Assembly: GCF_003627795.1 (NCBI RefSeq)
Contig: NZ_CP032686.1
Location: 558,001-622,000, forward strand
Reading direction: 5' to 3'
Source: Rhizobium sp. CCGE531
Lineage (GTDB): Bacteria > Pseudomonadota > Alphaproteobacteria > Rhizobiales > Rhizobiaceae
Length of the DNA stretch: 64,000 bases
This document shows positions 17,205-25,313 of this stretch, piece by piece; the stretch's first letter is position 1; every line of letters begins with the position of its first letter. The notes under the pieces were generated by a model. That model saw only the letters and a list, made by a program, of their open reading frames with translations. It was not told the origin of the DNA and made no database searches. Both the position numbers and the translations under genes were made by a program.

Positions 17205-17711
17205 ATGACGAGTTTTTTGGAAAAGTGGTCCTCCAGGAAATCTGACAGGCCGAAGGCCGGCACACGCAGCGCCGTCGACGCCTTCCGCGTCAGGGTCGCC
17301 GATCAGAAGGCATATCTCTCCGAATTTGAGAGTGACGCCGCCGGTTTCAACAAATGGCGCTCGACTTGGTTTCAGCGCGTGCCCGGCGGTCTCGGTGTGA
17401 CCATCGGTCGAGACTCGATCGATGCAGGCCAGGGACTAAGCTATGTCGTCCTGGAAACAACGGCACAAGTCGCAGAGTTCCTCGACGATCTTCTCCAGCA
17501 TGCCGAGAGCGACGTTTCGTTTCAGAAGGCGCTCGAGGAAAACCGTTCGCGGCGCGCAACACTTCTAAGCACCGCCAAGGCAAAGGCCAAAGCGCCAGCG
17601 ACGAAGGCAGCTGCTCGGAAGCCGGCAGCCCTGAAAGCAAAGGAAGCAAAGCCTGTGTCGGACGGGACGGAAGCTGAAAAGCCGAAGCGTGAGCGCAAGG
17701 CAAAGGTATAA
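17205..17711 (+). CDS. Conserved-looking hypothetical protein with histone-H1-like Lys/Ala tail
   Basis: A 168-aa protein. Residues 1-115 are a compact domain without recognised family (VDAFRVRVADQKAYLSEFES, WFQRVPGGLGVTIGRDSIDAG). Residues 116-168 are an Ala/Lys/Pro-rich basic tail (TAKAKAKAPATKAAARKPAA) of the type found in H1-like bacterial nucleoid proteins. The tail suggests nucleic-acid or polyanion binding (inference). The start at ATG 17205 has GGAAGAG about 13 bases upstream. It stands alone, followed by an 8-bp stem hairpin. Confidence 0.7.
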   Translation: MTSFLEKWSSRKSDRPKAGTRSAVDAFRVRVADQKAYLSEFESDAAGFNKWRSTWFQRVPGGLGVTIGRDSIDAGQGLSYVVLETTAQVAEFLDDLLQHAESDVSFQKALEENRSRRATLLSTAKAKAKAPATKAAARKPAALKAKEAKPVSDGTEAEKPKRERKAKV

Positions 17712-17722
17712 AACACCAAGCA

Positions 17723-17752
17723 CAGAGAGGCCTGCCGGTGTAGACCTCTCTG
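17723..17752 (+). terminator. Hairpin after the 17205 gene, possible terminator
   Basis: Perfect 8-bp inverted repeat CAGAGAGG (17723-17730) / CCTCTCTG (17745-17752) with a 14-nt loop, beginning 12 bases after the stop codon. There is no T-run, so it is a weak or Rho-assisted terminator at best. Confidence 0.4.
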
Positions 17753-17939
17753 ACACTATACGGACTCTTGAGCCTGTCAGTATCAAGCTAGCCCTGTTCA
17801 TGTCTCGGTTCGGTCTGGACCAGAATGCAAGCTCTTGTTGGGTCAAGCGTCAAGAGACGTATGCAGATGGGTATGCATCGAGCCCGATGATCGTGTAGCC
17901 TCAGGCGTTGAAGACAGGAGCTTACTCGGGGAGTTGCCC

Positions 17940-19091
17940 ATGGCTGATGAGGAGACAGTCATCGTCGGCGCAGGCCCGGCCGGGTTGGCATGCGCCGCGG
18001 CGCTCCGCGCACGAGGCTGCGGTTCCATTATCCTTGAAGCGACGAATAGGCTCGGCGCATCTTGGCGGAGGCACTACGATCGTCTTCACCTCCATACTGA
18101 CAAAAGCCACTCAGCGCTTCCGGGAAGGCCGATGCCCGCCGGTTATCCAAAATATCCGTCGCGACTGCAGGTCATCGACTACCTCGAAAGCTATGCGCGG
18201 GCAAACAGCCTTCGAATTCTCACTGACAAGACCGTCGCCTATGTAGCAAAAAAGACAGACTGGATTGTCGAGACCACCGATGGCGATGTGTTCGAGGCGA
18301 GAGCCGTCGTAATCGCAACCGGTCTCTCAAGGTCTCCCTTCAGACCGAATTGGAGCGGTCAGAACAATTTTCCAGGAACCATTATTCACTCTTCTGAATA
18401 CCGGAACGCTTCTGCCCTCGACGCACGTCGAATCTTGGTAGTCGGGTTTGGAAATTCGGCAGGAGAGATTGCACTGGAATGTGCCGAAGCGGGTCTTGAT
18501 GTTGCCATGTCGGTTCGCGGTCCGGTCAATGTCGTTCCGAGGGAGATATTCGGTGTGCCAAGCGCGACGATCGCCATCGTTCAACAACGATTTCCGTACA
18601 GAATGGTCGATGCAGTTAACGCGCCGTTTCTGCATTGGCGCTACCGCGATATCGAGCAACTGGGTCTCAAGCACTCCCAGCAAGGCCCTCTGACCACGAT
18701 GATAGAACAAGGCCGGACTCCCTTGATCGACATTGGTACCATCGCGAAGATCAGAGATGGTCGGATCAAGATGTTCTCCGGCATCGAAAAGTCGGACGGT
18801 GCGAACATGTACTTCGCTAATGATCGATCCGCAGAATTTGATGGGATTGTGCTGGCGACAGGCTATAGGCCGTCTCTTGAGACACTTCTGCCGGATTTGG
18901 CGGATCGGTTTTCGAATGCCGGGAAGCCGGCCAGGAACGAGCTTCAACCGGGAAAGGACAATTTGTACTTCTGTGGCTTCAATGCTGCGACGACAGGCTT
19001 GCTTCGCCAGATTGGGATCGAGGCGTTGCAAATCGCGAAGTCGATCGCGGCGACGGCCCGCACGAAAGTCACTCCGTCTGGATGGAGTTGA
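17940..19091 (+). CDS. Flavin-containing monooxygenase (YUCCA/FMO-like)
   Basis: A 383-aa FAD/NADPH oxygenase. FAD site VIVGAGPAGLACA (GxGxxG at residues 10-15), NADPH site VVGFGNSAGEIALE, and the late FMO motif LATGYRPSLE. Start ATG 17940 is preceded by GGGGAG at seven bases. It resembles bacterial YUCCA-like or indole-3-pyruvate-type flavin monooxygenases, but the substrate cannot be deduced. Longer in-frame starts (17835) lack a ribosome-binding site. It appears monocistronic. Confidence 0.85.
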   Translation: MADEETVIVGAGPAGLACAAALRARGCGSIILEATNRLGASWRRHYDRLHLHTDKSHSALPGRPMPAGYPKYPSRLQVIDYLESYARANSLRILTDKTVAYVAKKTDWIVETTDGDVFEARAVVIATGLSRSPFRPNWSGQNNFPGTIIHSSEYRNASALDARRILVVGFGNSAGEIALECAEAGLDVAMSVRGPVNVVPREIFGVPSATIAIVQQRFPYRMVDAVNAPFLHWRYRDIEQLGLKHSQQGPLTTMIEQGRTPLIDIGTIAKIRDGRIKMFSGIEKSDGANMYFANDRSAEFDGIVLATGYRPSLETLLPDLADRFSNAGKPARNELQPGKDNLYFCGFNAATTGLLRQIGIEALQIAKSIAATARTKVTPSGWS

Positions 19092-19320
19092 TGTGGCACA
19101 AAAACATATAGGTTGGCGCGGCCCAACGGTCTCGGTCAGGGCTGTCCGAAACTCAGTTTAAATGCTCGGCGACGACCCCTTGATCGCTTCCTAAAGACGG
19201 CGGCAGCGCCTGTAAGGATGTGAACGAGCGGTCGTATAATGCCGGGCGCTCGGGCCAGCTGGCTGGAACATTATTCCACTTTGGCAGTTGATCATCAGGG
19301 AAATTAAGGAGGATACGCAA

Positions 19321-19611
19321 ATGCGAAAGACAATTATTGCCTGTGCGGCCGCCGTCACCATCGGCGCTGCTTTGCCCGCGGCCGCTGAAGAGGTAATTGT
19401 CGACGGGCCTTCCTATGATCAAGGCTATCGCCACCATCGACATCACCATCCGTATGTTGCGCTAAGTGATCGGGGCATCTCCGTCGGTTCGGTTCGCGAT
19501 CGCGACCGTTACAATCGCTATAACGATCACGGCCGATGCATGACAAGGAGCGTCACCCGCACTGATGAAAACGGCGATCAGGTTACCAAAACCATGAGAC
19601 GCTGTGACTGA
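19321..19611 (+). CDS. Small secreted His-rich protein
   Basis: A 96-aa protein. Start at ATG 19321 follows a near-perfect AAGGAGG eight bases upstream. An N-terminal signal peptide (MRKTIIACAAAVTIGAALPA, cleavage near AAAEE) precedes a mature part with a His cluster YRHHRHHHPY and a C-terminal DENGDQVTKTMRRCD tail with one Cys pair. Probably periplasmic; the His cluster could bind metal (inference). No named family recognised. Confidence 0.75.
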   Translation: MRKTIIACAAAVTIGAALPAAAEEVIVDGPSYDQGYRHHRHHHPYVALSDRGISVGSVRDRDRYNRYNDHGRCMTRSVTRTDENGDQVTKTMRRCD

Positions 19612-19646
19612 TAGCGCCAATGCGGGTTCAGAAACCTGTAAACTTG

Positions 19647-19685
19647 GCTCGTCCCGGAGACAAAGTGCTTGCCTTCGGGACGAGC
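19647..19685 (+). terminator. Hairpin terminator after the small secreted protein
   Basis: Perfect 10-bp inverted repeat GCTCGTCCCG (19647-19656) / CGGGACGAGC (19676-19685) with a 19-nt loop, 36 bp after the stop. No U-run follows, so termination may need Rho. Confidence 0.45.
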
Positions 19686-19718
19686 TTGCGGCTGCGTCGA
19701 CAACTTTTGTCGATCACA

Positions 19719-20020
19719 TCAATCGACGACCTTTAGCCTAGCTTTCATCGTCATACCTGCCTCGCGAAAACCGTGTCCCAAGGCGTCGGTGATGTGAAGA
19801 TCTCCCCCGAGGAAGGACACGAACGCTTTCACATTCGGGCTGCCGCGCCGGCTTTCTGGCCAGAACGCCGCAATGCTGCTGCGGTCAACGGCAAATTCTT
19901 TGAGGATCGGCAGCAACTCACCGCGCTCGGTGTACGGTGCGGCGATATAGGTCGGAGATAGTCCGATGCCGCCACCTCGGCGGCGACCGCATCGCTTTTG
20001 TCGACGATCGTCACCGCGTT
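19719..20020 (-). pseudogene. LysR-type regulator, C-terminal remnant
   Basis: Minus-strand reading gives a LysR substrate-binding-domain C-terminus. AVTIVDKSDAVAAEVAA is followed in another frame by GGIGLSPTYIAAPYTERGEL, then LPILKEFAVDRSSIAAFWPE, SRRGSPNVKAFVSFLG. The switch of frame and the absence of the HTH half show a broken, truncated gene. It abuts the end of the NmrA-like pseudogene. Confidence 0.65.
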
Positions 20021-20884
20021 GGGGACGATCTCCCGCGAACGAGGTTGTCTATGTAGGTTTGGAGCGAGATCGATCCCCGAATAGAATTCTCAGGATACTC
20101 GGGACCATCGGCGGTGAGAGCCGTCATCCTTGCATATGAACGAGCCGCCGCGTCGGAGAAGCCCAAACTGCGATATGCGTCTTCCCAGGTTTCGCGCGGG
20201 ATCACGTCAACGCGAACGTCCCGGCCAAGGGAGGCGGCGAAGGCCGCGGCGACATCGTTAGGGGAGTAACGGTTCGGCCCCTCGACAGGGTGTATGCTAA
20301 TCTGTTCGATCGGCGCCTGCAGGAGCCGCGCAGCCACCCTTCCCAGATCCTCCAGTGCGACCATCGGGAGCTTGAGGTTGGCTGGGAGCATGGTCGATAG
20401 TACCCCGTCCTTCATGACGGACCCCACCATCGTATCCCAGTTGCTGTAGTAGTAGGCTGCGCGGATGATACTGGCGGGAATCGGCTGGTTCCTCAGGCCC
20501 ACTTCCAGTTCGTAAAGGACGTTGAGATCGCCGCATTTCTCGCCCGGCTGCGCGCCCATGGTTGATTATGCCACCACCTTCTCCAGCCCGGACCCTTCAA
20601 TCGCTTCGAGCAGGCAGCGCACGGTCTCGCGTTCCTCCCGATCCGTATCGCTTGAGATGTCAGCGTTCGGGTTCAGCAGGAAGGCCCGCTTCCCGTGTCG
20701 GAACGCCTTCGCGCAGCGAGGTCACGTCGTGGACGTCGGCAAGGGCGACCTTCGCGCCCTGCTGTCGCCATGCCCCGACCTTGTCAGGGTTTCGCGTGAC
20801 GACGGTGACGGCCTCGCCCTCGTCGAGCAGTGTCTTCGTCACGACGGAGCCGACGTGGCCCGTCCCGCCAACGATAACGTACAT
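20011..20884 (-). pseudogene. NmrA-like NAD(P)-binding protein, disrupted
   Basis: From ATG 20884 the N-terminus is a clear Rossmann fold (MYVIVGGTGHVGSVVTKTLL, VVTRNPDKVGAW). After LADVHDVTSLREG the frame shifts (near 20695) into FRHGKRAFLLNPNADISSDT...SGLEKVVA. This hits a TAA where homologues have Glu, then resumes in the same frame as STMGAQPGEK...VGLRNQPIPASIIRAAYYYSNWD to the C-terminus. One frameshift plus one nonsense codon means it is not translated whole. The family is the SDR-like NmrA/quinone-oxidoreductase group. Confidence 0.8.
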
Positions 20885-21084
20885 CGATCCTGTCTCCAGC
20901 AATAATGCGGGAGATAACGCTTCGCCTCTTTAGAGGTTCCTTGCTGTCGCAGACGCAGTTCACCGACGCGGAGCGCCTTCGCGTGGACGACGACGAGTTT
21001 AGCGTCCGGCTCAATTGTGAACCCGGATTGTTGCATCGTCATCGGGCGACTTCGATACTGTCGCGGGCGCAAAGTAAGTCGCGG

Positions 21085-21295
21085 CCAGCGTCAACGAGCT
21101 TGGCCGGTTCGACGCGGTAATCCACAATGCCGCTGTCGGCTACCGCGGGGCCCATTGCCTCACCGCCGATCGTCTGCCGTATATGCGAGCGATGGCCTCA
21201 CAGTCGTCTCAACGACGCGGGCAGCGCCAACGGCTGCCAAGCTGGCGAGTGAGATCCAGAAGGCCGCCGGTCGCGCCATCTCCCCCCGGGGCTGA
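21085..21295 (+). pseudogene. Short-chain dehydrogenase fragments
   Basis: Two SDR pieces in consecutive frames. The first (about 21085-21185) reads LGRFDAVIHNAAVGYRGAHC, the NAG-motif part. The second (about 21182-21292) reads ASDGLTVVSTTRAAPTAAKL ASEIQKAAGRAI, the beta2-alpha3 part of a different SDR or a scrambled copy. Their order is reversed relative to a normal SDR, so these are debris, not one shifted gene. Confidence 0.55.
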
Positions 21296-21426
21296 TGTCA
21301 GTGACCCACAAGCAGTGAGATGGTGTTTGCTGATCACGTCGTAAGGACGCAGGTTCCCTCGTGGGAAATCCGTGAGACGCCGCGACAGGTTCGAACCCCT
21401 ACAGGGCGTTCCAGCAGGTATCGCAC

Positions 21427-22035
21427 CTAACAGAAGCCATTGAGCTTCAGGATTCTATGGGCGTCAATCGTCGCCCGAAGCGCCTCCTCCGATGCGCGGT
21501 CTCCATCGTTTGCGTCGGGATGGTGCATCTTGAGCCTCTGCTTGTAACGGCTTCTAATTTCATCCGGCGTCGCGCTCGGTGAAAGACCGAGCGTTTCGAA
21601 TGCTTTTGCTTCCAGCACCTTAAGTTTGCGGGAATGAGGGACCGCTTTCGCCGCTTGCCTTTGTGCAGTGTCTTTTCTTGCATTGATCGTTTTCGCGGTC
21701 CCGGAACGAATTGAGGAGGGGAGGGGCGTTTCAGAAGTGTGATTGATTCTAACGCCCCAGCTAGGACGGCTGCCACTTGCCGCTTCCCTCTGATAGCGAG
21801 CCGTGACAGGGTTCGACAGTTTCGCCACGTAATTGTAGCCTTCGCTATACTCTTTTGCATGGCCACGGCAAAACAACAGGTACAGCCCCTCAGCATCCGC
21901 TCCCACGGGCACGCGATGCATGCCTTGCTCGTCGCATCCGTCCCATTGGCATCTCGGGCCGCTTGTTTTGCGATGATCAGCCGGCTTGTTTCGCGTCGGT
22001 CTCAGGCCGACAAAGATCTTTGAATCAGACGTCAT
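21427..22035 (-). CDS. J-domain (DnaJ-like) protein
   Basis: A 202-aa cytoplasmic protein. The C-terminal ~60 residues form a J domain (AFETLGLSPSATPDEIRSRY, KQRLKMHHPDAND) with the canonical HPD tripeptide that stimulates DnaK ATPase. The N-terminal ~90 residues include paired cysteines (CQWDGCDEQGMHR, LLFCRGHAKEYSEGYNYVA) that could bind zinc. This architecture (Cys-rich N-term, C-terminal J domain) is common in alpha-proteobacteria. It is the only intact gene in a stretch of pseudogenes. Confidence 0.85.
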   Translation of the reverse strand: MTSDSKIFVGLRPTRNKPADHRKTSGPRCQWDGCDEQGMHRVPVGADAEGLYLLFCRGHAKEYSEGYNYVAKLSNPVTARYQREAASGSRPSWGVRINHTSETPLPSSIRSGTAKTINARKDTAQRQAAKAVPHSRKLKVLEAKAFETLGLSPSATPDEIRSRYKQRLKMHHPDANDGDRASEEALRATIDAHRILKLNGFC

Positions 22036-22257
22036 AGCGCCTTATACGGGGCTACTGCCGGATACGACAAGATTGCTCGACGCAGACGCCGATCTTTTGA
22101 CTTTCATCCGAGTTAACGGGGGCAGCAGCCGAAATATCGAAGACCCAGAGTCTTATCCGCCGGATGTGGCCATCAGTGCGCGATGCGCAGCATTCCAGCA
22201 GAGCGAACAGATGCGCGCTCGATGAGTCGGCGAGCCGCATCGCTACTATAGCCGCCA

Positions 22258-22518
22258 GATCGATTTGCGAAGCGGCCTGAAGGCGGCGCGAAGATCGGCC
22301 GTGAAAAAGCACCGGCTGCTCCTAGGCTGCGAAGTGACCACCCTTGGGAGGCCGGTTATAGAAGATGAGCTTCGGGTACGCCTTTTGGGCCCAGCTCTTG
22401 GGAGCCTAGTAGATCTCATCCGGAAAAGCACGGACCGCGACCGGTATTTTGATGCCGCGCGGATCGAAGAAGCCGCCGGACACAATCGTGGCGAGAATCG
22501 TGCCCGGAACAAAAACTA
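22258..22518 (-). pseudogene. Epoxide hydrolase C-terminal remnant
   Basis: Minus strand reads VPGTILATIVSGGFFDPRGI, KIPVAVRAFPDEIY, stop, APKSWAQKAYPKLIFYNRPP, KGGHFAA, stop, EQPVLF, then in another frame FTADLRAAFRPLRKS. This is the last ~85 residues of an epoxide-hydrolase-family alpha/beta hydrolase, with catalytic His in KGGHFAA. Two in-frame TAG codons and a frameshift disable it, and the N-terminal two thirds is missing. Confidence 0.7.
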
Positions 22519-22699
22519 AACGTTGACACGGCGATCGAAGCCCCGTATGGACATGCCATCGATCTTTTGCTTGCCGAGCTTTGTCTACCGCGCGATTGGC
22601 GCCGCGCTTTACACGAACTTCCCTTTCAAAAATAGTCGGTTTCCATCTGCGTGGCATCCGCTTCGCGATCCCTCACTCTATGCTTTGAAAGGGTTCATC
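22519..22699 (+). promoter_or_regulatory. Promoter / long 5' leader region of cspA-like gene
   Basis: About 180 bp of non-coding DNA before the cold-shock gene. Long leaders are typical of cspA family mRNAs and act as cold thermosensors. No specific cold-box sequence was identified. Confidence 0.35.
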
Positions 22700-22909
22700 A
22701 TGACCACTGGCACAGTAAAATGGTTCAATTCCACCAAGGGCTTCGGCTTCATTCAGCCTGATAACGGCGGCGCTGACGCCTTCGTTCACATCTCGGCCGT
22801 AGAACGCGCCGGGATGCGCGAACTCGTCGAAGGCCAGAAGATTGGCTTCGAGCTCGAGCGCGACATGAAGTCGGGTAAGATGTCGGCTTGCAATCTGCAG
22901 TCCGCTTAA
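22700..22909 (+). CDS. cspA: Cold-shock protein, CspA family
   Basis: A 69-aa single cold-shock domain: [20 protein letters not shown] (RNP1 KGFGFI) and [14 protein letters not shown] (RNP2 FVHIS), ending [10 protein letters not shown]. It binds single-stranded RNA/DNA as an RNA chaperone. ATG 22700 has GAAAGGG just upstream. It is followed by a strong Rho-independent terminator at 22975. Size and residues match rhizobial CspA paralogues. Confidence 0.95.
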   Translation: MTTGTVKWFNSTKGFGFIQPDNGGADAFVHISAVERAGMRELVEGQKIGFELERDMKSGKMSACNLQSA

Positions 22910-22974
22910 TCGATATCTGCTTCCCTTTGACCACGGATGTACTAGCACTGCCGGAAGCACGCTATCAATTTGAA

Positions 22975-22999
22975 GCCAGGCAATTTGCCTGGCTTTTTT
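22975..22999 (+). terminator. Rho-independent terminator of cspA
   Basis: GCCAGGCA (22975-22982), ATT loop, TGCCTGGC (22986-22993), then six T residues (22994-22999). Perfect 8-bp stem with U-run, 65 bp after the cspA stop. Confidence 0.92.
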
Positions 23000-23032
23000 G
23001 TTTCGGCTTCCTAGCCAACACCGAGGAACTTA

Positions 23033-23257
23033 ATGACAGAGATATATAGTAAATCTCGCCAGCAGGCGGAGATCGCATTCGGCAATCTACAGACTGAGTT
23101 CTTTTCCAAGAACAACGCCCTGGAAGAGTTAGAATCCGTGGCACAGGCCCGCGACGCAAAGACTTTGCGGCTTCGAGAGGCGCGTCTCGCCAAGGAACTG
23201 GCCGATCGGGCATCGGCAACTCCTGCCCTTCGTGCCCGGCGCTCGAAAACGCGCTGA
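23033..23257 (+). CDS. Small hypothetical protein
   Basis: A 74-aa charged, largely helical protein (MTEIYSKSRQQAEIAFGNLQ, RLREARLAKELADRAS). ATG 23033 lies just after the cspA terminator. Similar small proteins sit beside csp genes in rhizobia (from memory). No catalytic motif. Function unknown. Confidence 0.65.
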   Translation: MTEIYSKSRQQAEIAFGNLQTEFFSKNNALEELESVAQARDAKTLRLREARLAKELADRASATPALRARRSKTR

Positions 23258-23291
23258 TCTCAATTGCCAGCCTATTATTAGGATCAAGATT

Positions 23292-23672
23292 TTGAAGAAC
23301 ACCAAGAACAACGAATTCTCCGACCGCCGCGCCGCATCCGCTGACGCCAGATCGGCTCTTCTCAAAGCTTACAGCGACGCAAAGGCTGCCGCTGAACCGA
23401 GGAAGCTCGCAAGACAGGAAGAACGCGCCGCCGTCGCCTCCGCCCGTGAGGAGCGACGCCTTGAGCGCGAGCGCCTGAAGCTTGACGAGCGCGCGAGCGC
23501 CGAAGCCGAGGTGGCAGAACGGCAGGCGGCCGCGGAGGCCGAGACGAGGGCCGAAGTCAAGGCACGCGAGGAAGCCGAAAATGCTCGTACAGCGCGGGTG
23601 ATTGAAGACGAGGCTGCACGCAAGGCGGAACGCGACCGCCGCTACGCGAACCGTAAGGCCAGAAAGGCCTAG
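23292..23672 (+). CDS. DUF6481-like Ala/Glu/Arg-rich coiled-coil protein
   Basis: About 126 aa from TTG 23292 (KNTKNNEFSDRRAASADARS), chosen because GGATCAAG lies just upstream and the family starts with this segment. A frame start at 23232 overlaps the previous gene. Residues ~30-120 are one long highly charged helix (EERRLERERLKLDERAS, EAEVAERQAAAEAETRAEVK), suggesting a coiled coil. Rhizobial proteins of this type are annotated DUF6481; function unknown. Confidence 0.65.
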   Translation: MKNTKNNEFSDRRAASADARSALLKAYSDAKAAAEPRKLARQEERAAVASAREERRLERERLKLDERASAEAEVAERQAAAEAETRAEVKAREEAENARTARVIEDEAARKAERDRRYANRKARKA

Positions 23673-23762
23673 TCACGAAGCCTCCGACCTTCAGCTCTGC
23701 CGCCACTGCACAACGCCGACAGCACGACGATGTCTGTCGAGGTTTCACTCATACGACAGGAG

Positions 23763-24626
23763 GGTAGCGTCGCCTTAACCGGTTGGTGCTGATCGGAAGG
23801 TGGCGTCGCCTTAGTTGACTGCGGTTTGAGAAGATGGGCCGGTTCTGCTTTCATGCACTGATCGACAAGGAGATTTCGCGCCATGTCGTGATGGCATCGC
23901 CACGCAGTTCGCGGTGATCGGCGGCAGTCAGATGCTTTCGATGGAGAAGGAAGAGGTTGGCGATCTGGCCGTGGGCCGAAACGAAAGACTGGCATTGTCG
24001 CGCCGATTTGAACCGCATCATGCGCCGCTCTCGTCGTCGCACAACCAGATGAGAATTCTCCGCTCGATTGTTGAGGCCCTTGTGTGAACGATGTTCGATG
24101 CCTGGGATCAACTCGGCCTTTGCGGCGGAGTATGAGCACAGCTTGTCGGTCATCATGACACGCGGCGTGAGGCCTTGGCCTTTCAGCAGCTTTCGCATCA
24201 GTCGAACAGCGGCTTTCTTGTTCCGCCGGCTTTGCAGGAGGGCGTCGAGTACATAGCCATTGGCATCGACGGCGCGCCACAGCCAGTATTTCTTTCTTTT
24301 GATGGACACGACCATCTCGTCAGGACGCCATTTGTCGGCAAAGTTGCCTCTTGATCGCCGTCGAAGATCATGGGCAAATTTGCGACCGAACTTCACTGCC
24401 CACTCCGACACGGTTTGAAACGAGACATCGATCCCGCGCTCGGCGAGCAGATCCTCGACCTCCCGCAGGCTCAGCGGCAACCGATGATAGAGCCACACTG
24501 CGTGAGCGATGATCTCGGCAGGAAAGCGATGGCGCTTGTAGCGGTGCGCGGCAATGTCGGTGGCAAGCTTGTCATGGAACACCAATACCATTCCGATCAG
24601 CACCAACCGGTTAAGGCGACGCTACC
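23763..24626. mobile_element. IS6-family insertion sequence (864 bp)
   Basis: Bounded by perfect 36-bp inverted repeats at 23763-23798 and 24591-24626 (outer ends GGTAGCGTCGCCTTAACC). It encodes one DDE transposase. A third partial copy of the end (GGTGGCGTCGCCTTA, 23799-23813) lies directly inside the left repeat. The 8-bp flanks differ (GACAGGAG left, TTCCGGCG right), so there is no target-site duplication. That fits IS-mediated deletion or cointegrate resolution. It abuts a glycosyltransferase remnant on its right. Confidence 0.88.
23851..24591 (-). CDS. IS6-family transposase
   Basis: About 246 aa from ATG 24591; an upstream TTG at 24606 would lie inside the terminal repeat. IS6-type features are the N-terminal HTH-like RHRFPAEIIAHAVWLYHRL with SLREVEDLLAERGIDVSFQT. 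The DDE core is DEMVVSIKRKKYWLWRAVD, RVMMTDKLCSYSAAKAEL and GLNNRAENSHLVVRRRERRM. Length is normal for the family (about 235-250 aa), so the gene looks intact. Confidence 0.92.
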   Translation of the reverse strand: MVLVFHDKLATDIAAHRYKRHRFPAEIIAHAVWLYHRLPLSLREVEDLLAERGIDVSFQTVSEWAVKFGRKFAHDLRRRSRGNFADKWRPDEMVVSIKRKKYWLWRAVDANGYVLDALLQSRRNKKAAVRLMRKLLKGQGLTPRVMMTDKLCSYSAAKAELIPGIEHRSHKGLNNRAENSHLVVRRRERRMMRFKSARQCQSFVSAHGQIANLFLLHRKHLTAADHRELRGDAITTWREISLSISA

Positions 24627-25011
24627 TTCCGGCGGTATTCATGACGATCAAGCGCCCCATTTCCGTATTCAGCGCGACATGGTCGATATCTCATCAGCCC
24701 TAACGTCTTGTGGTCTGGTTGTGACATACGGCACCGGCACGATCCACGATGCACTACTCGCTGGCCGACCGGTGCTGATGTGCCCCCAAAATGCGGAGCA
24801 ATTTATGGTCGCATCGCAGGTCGTTGGTGTCGGCGCAGGATTGCTGCTTCCTGTCGGAGTTTCAGCTCAGGCGATTACAGATATCCTAACTATCCTCCTA
24901 ACGGACGAGAGATTCGGGAACGCAGCAAGCGCATTTTCGAAAAGATATCGCGGGTTTTCAACGGAATCTGCAGTTAGGAAGATCGTGCATACCGTTGAGA
25001 GCCGACTCTAG
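24627..25011 (+). pseudogene. Glycosyltransferase (GT1/UGT-like) C-terminal fragment truncated by the IS
   Basis: The open frame running out of the IS encodes about 125 residues of a UGT/MGT-type glycosyltransferase C-terminal lobe: CGLVVTYGTGTIHDALLAGR and PVLMCPQNAEQFMVASQVVG, the donor-binding signature. The acceptor-binding N-terminal half is absent and is not found on the other side of the IS. So the locus was truncated and rearranged. Any protein would start within IS sequence and be inactive. Confidence 0.75.
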
Positions 25012-25313
25012 TGCGGCGAGCATTGTTCGCTCTGCTAATCGCGCGCGGTGACATGCGTCTGAAAGACAACAAGGCCGCCGGTTCCGATCCTTTCCACAGC
25101 GTCGATGACAGCTTTGATCAGCGGTCTCAGCACAACGAACGTGATCTCGTTTTGCCCTTTTCGTCCGCTCGAAAAGATGTTGCGCGAAAGGTTTGCAGCC
25201 TCCTTTACGGCAGAAGCTTAAACAGGATCGCGAGGTTGCGAAAATTCATAATTTGTTCCGCCAAGCCGTTGTGGTCACGGTTGATTCTTGGTGGTCGGGA
25301 GGCGCGCTTAGCT
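25012..25313. other. Intergenic region, nothing recognised
   Basis: About 300 bp between the truncated glycosyltransferase and the converging GGDEF-EAL gene. A plus-strand frame here has no family resemblance and overlaps the downstream gene antisense; it is not called. Confidence 0.4.

Noticed and set aside
21386..21416. AGGTTCGAACCCCT near a CCA, resembling a tRNA 3' end
   Set aside because: No complementary 5' acceptor sequence or D/anticodon arms upstream; at most a chance or decayed tRNA end.
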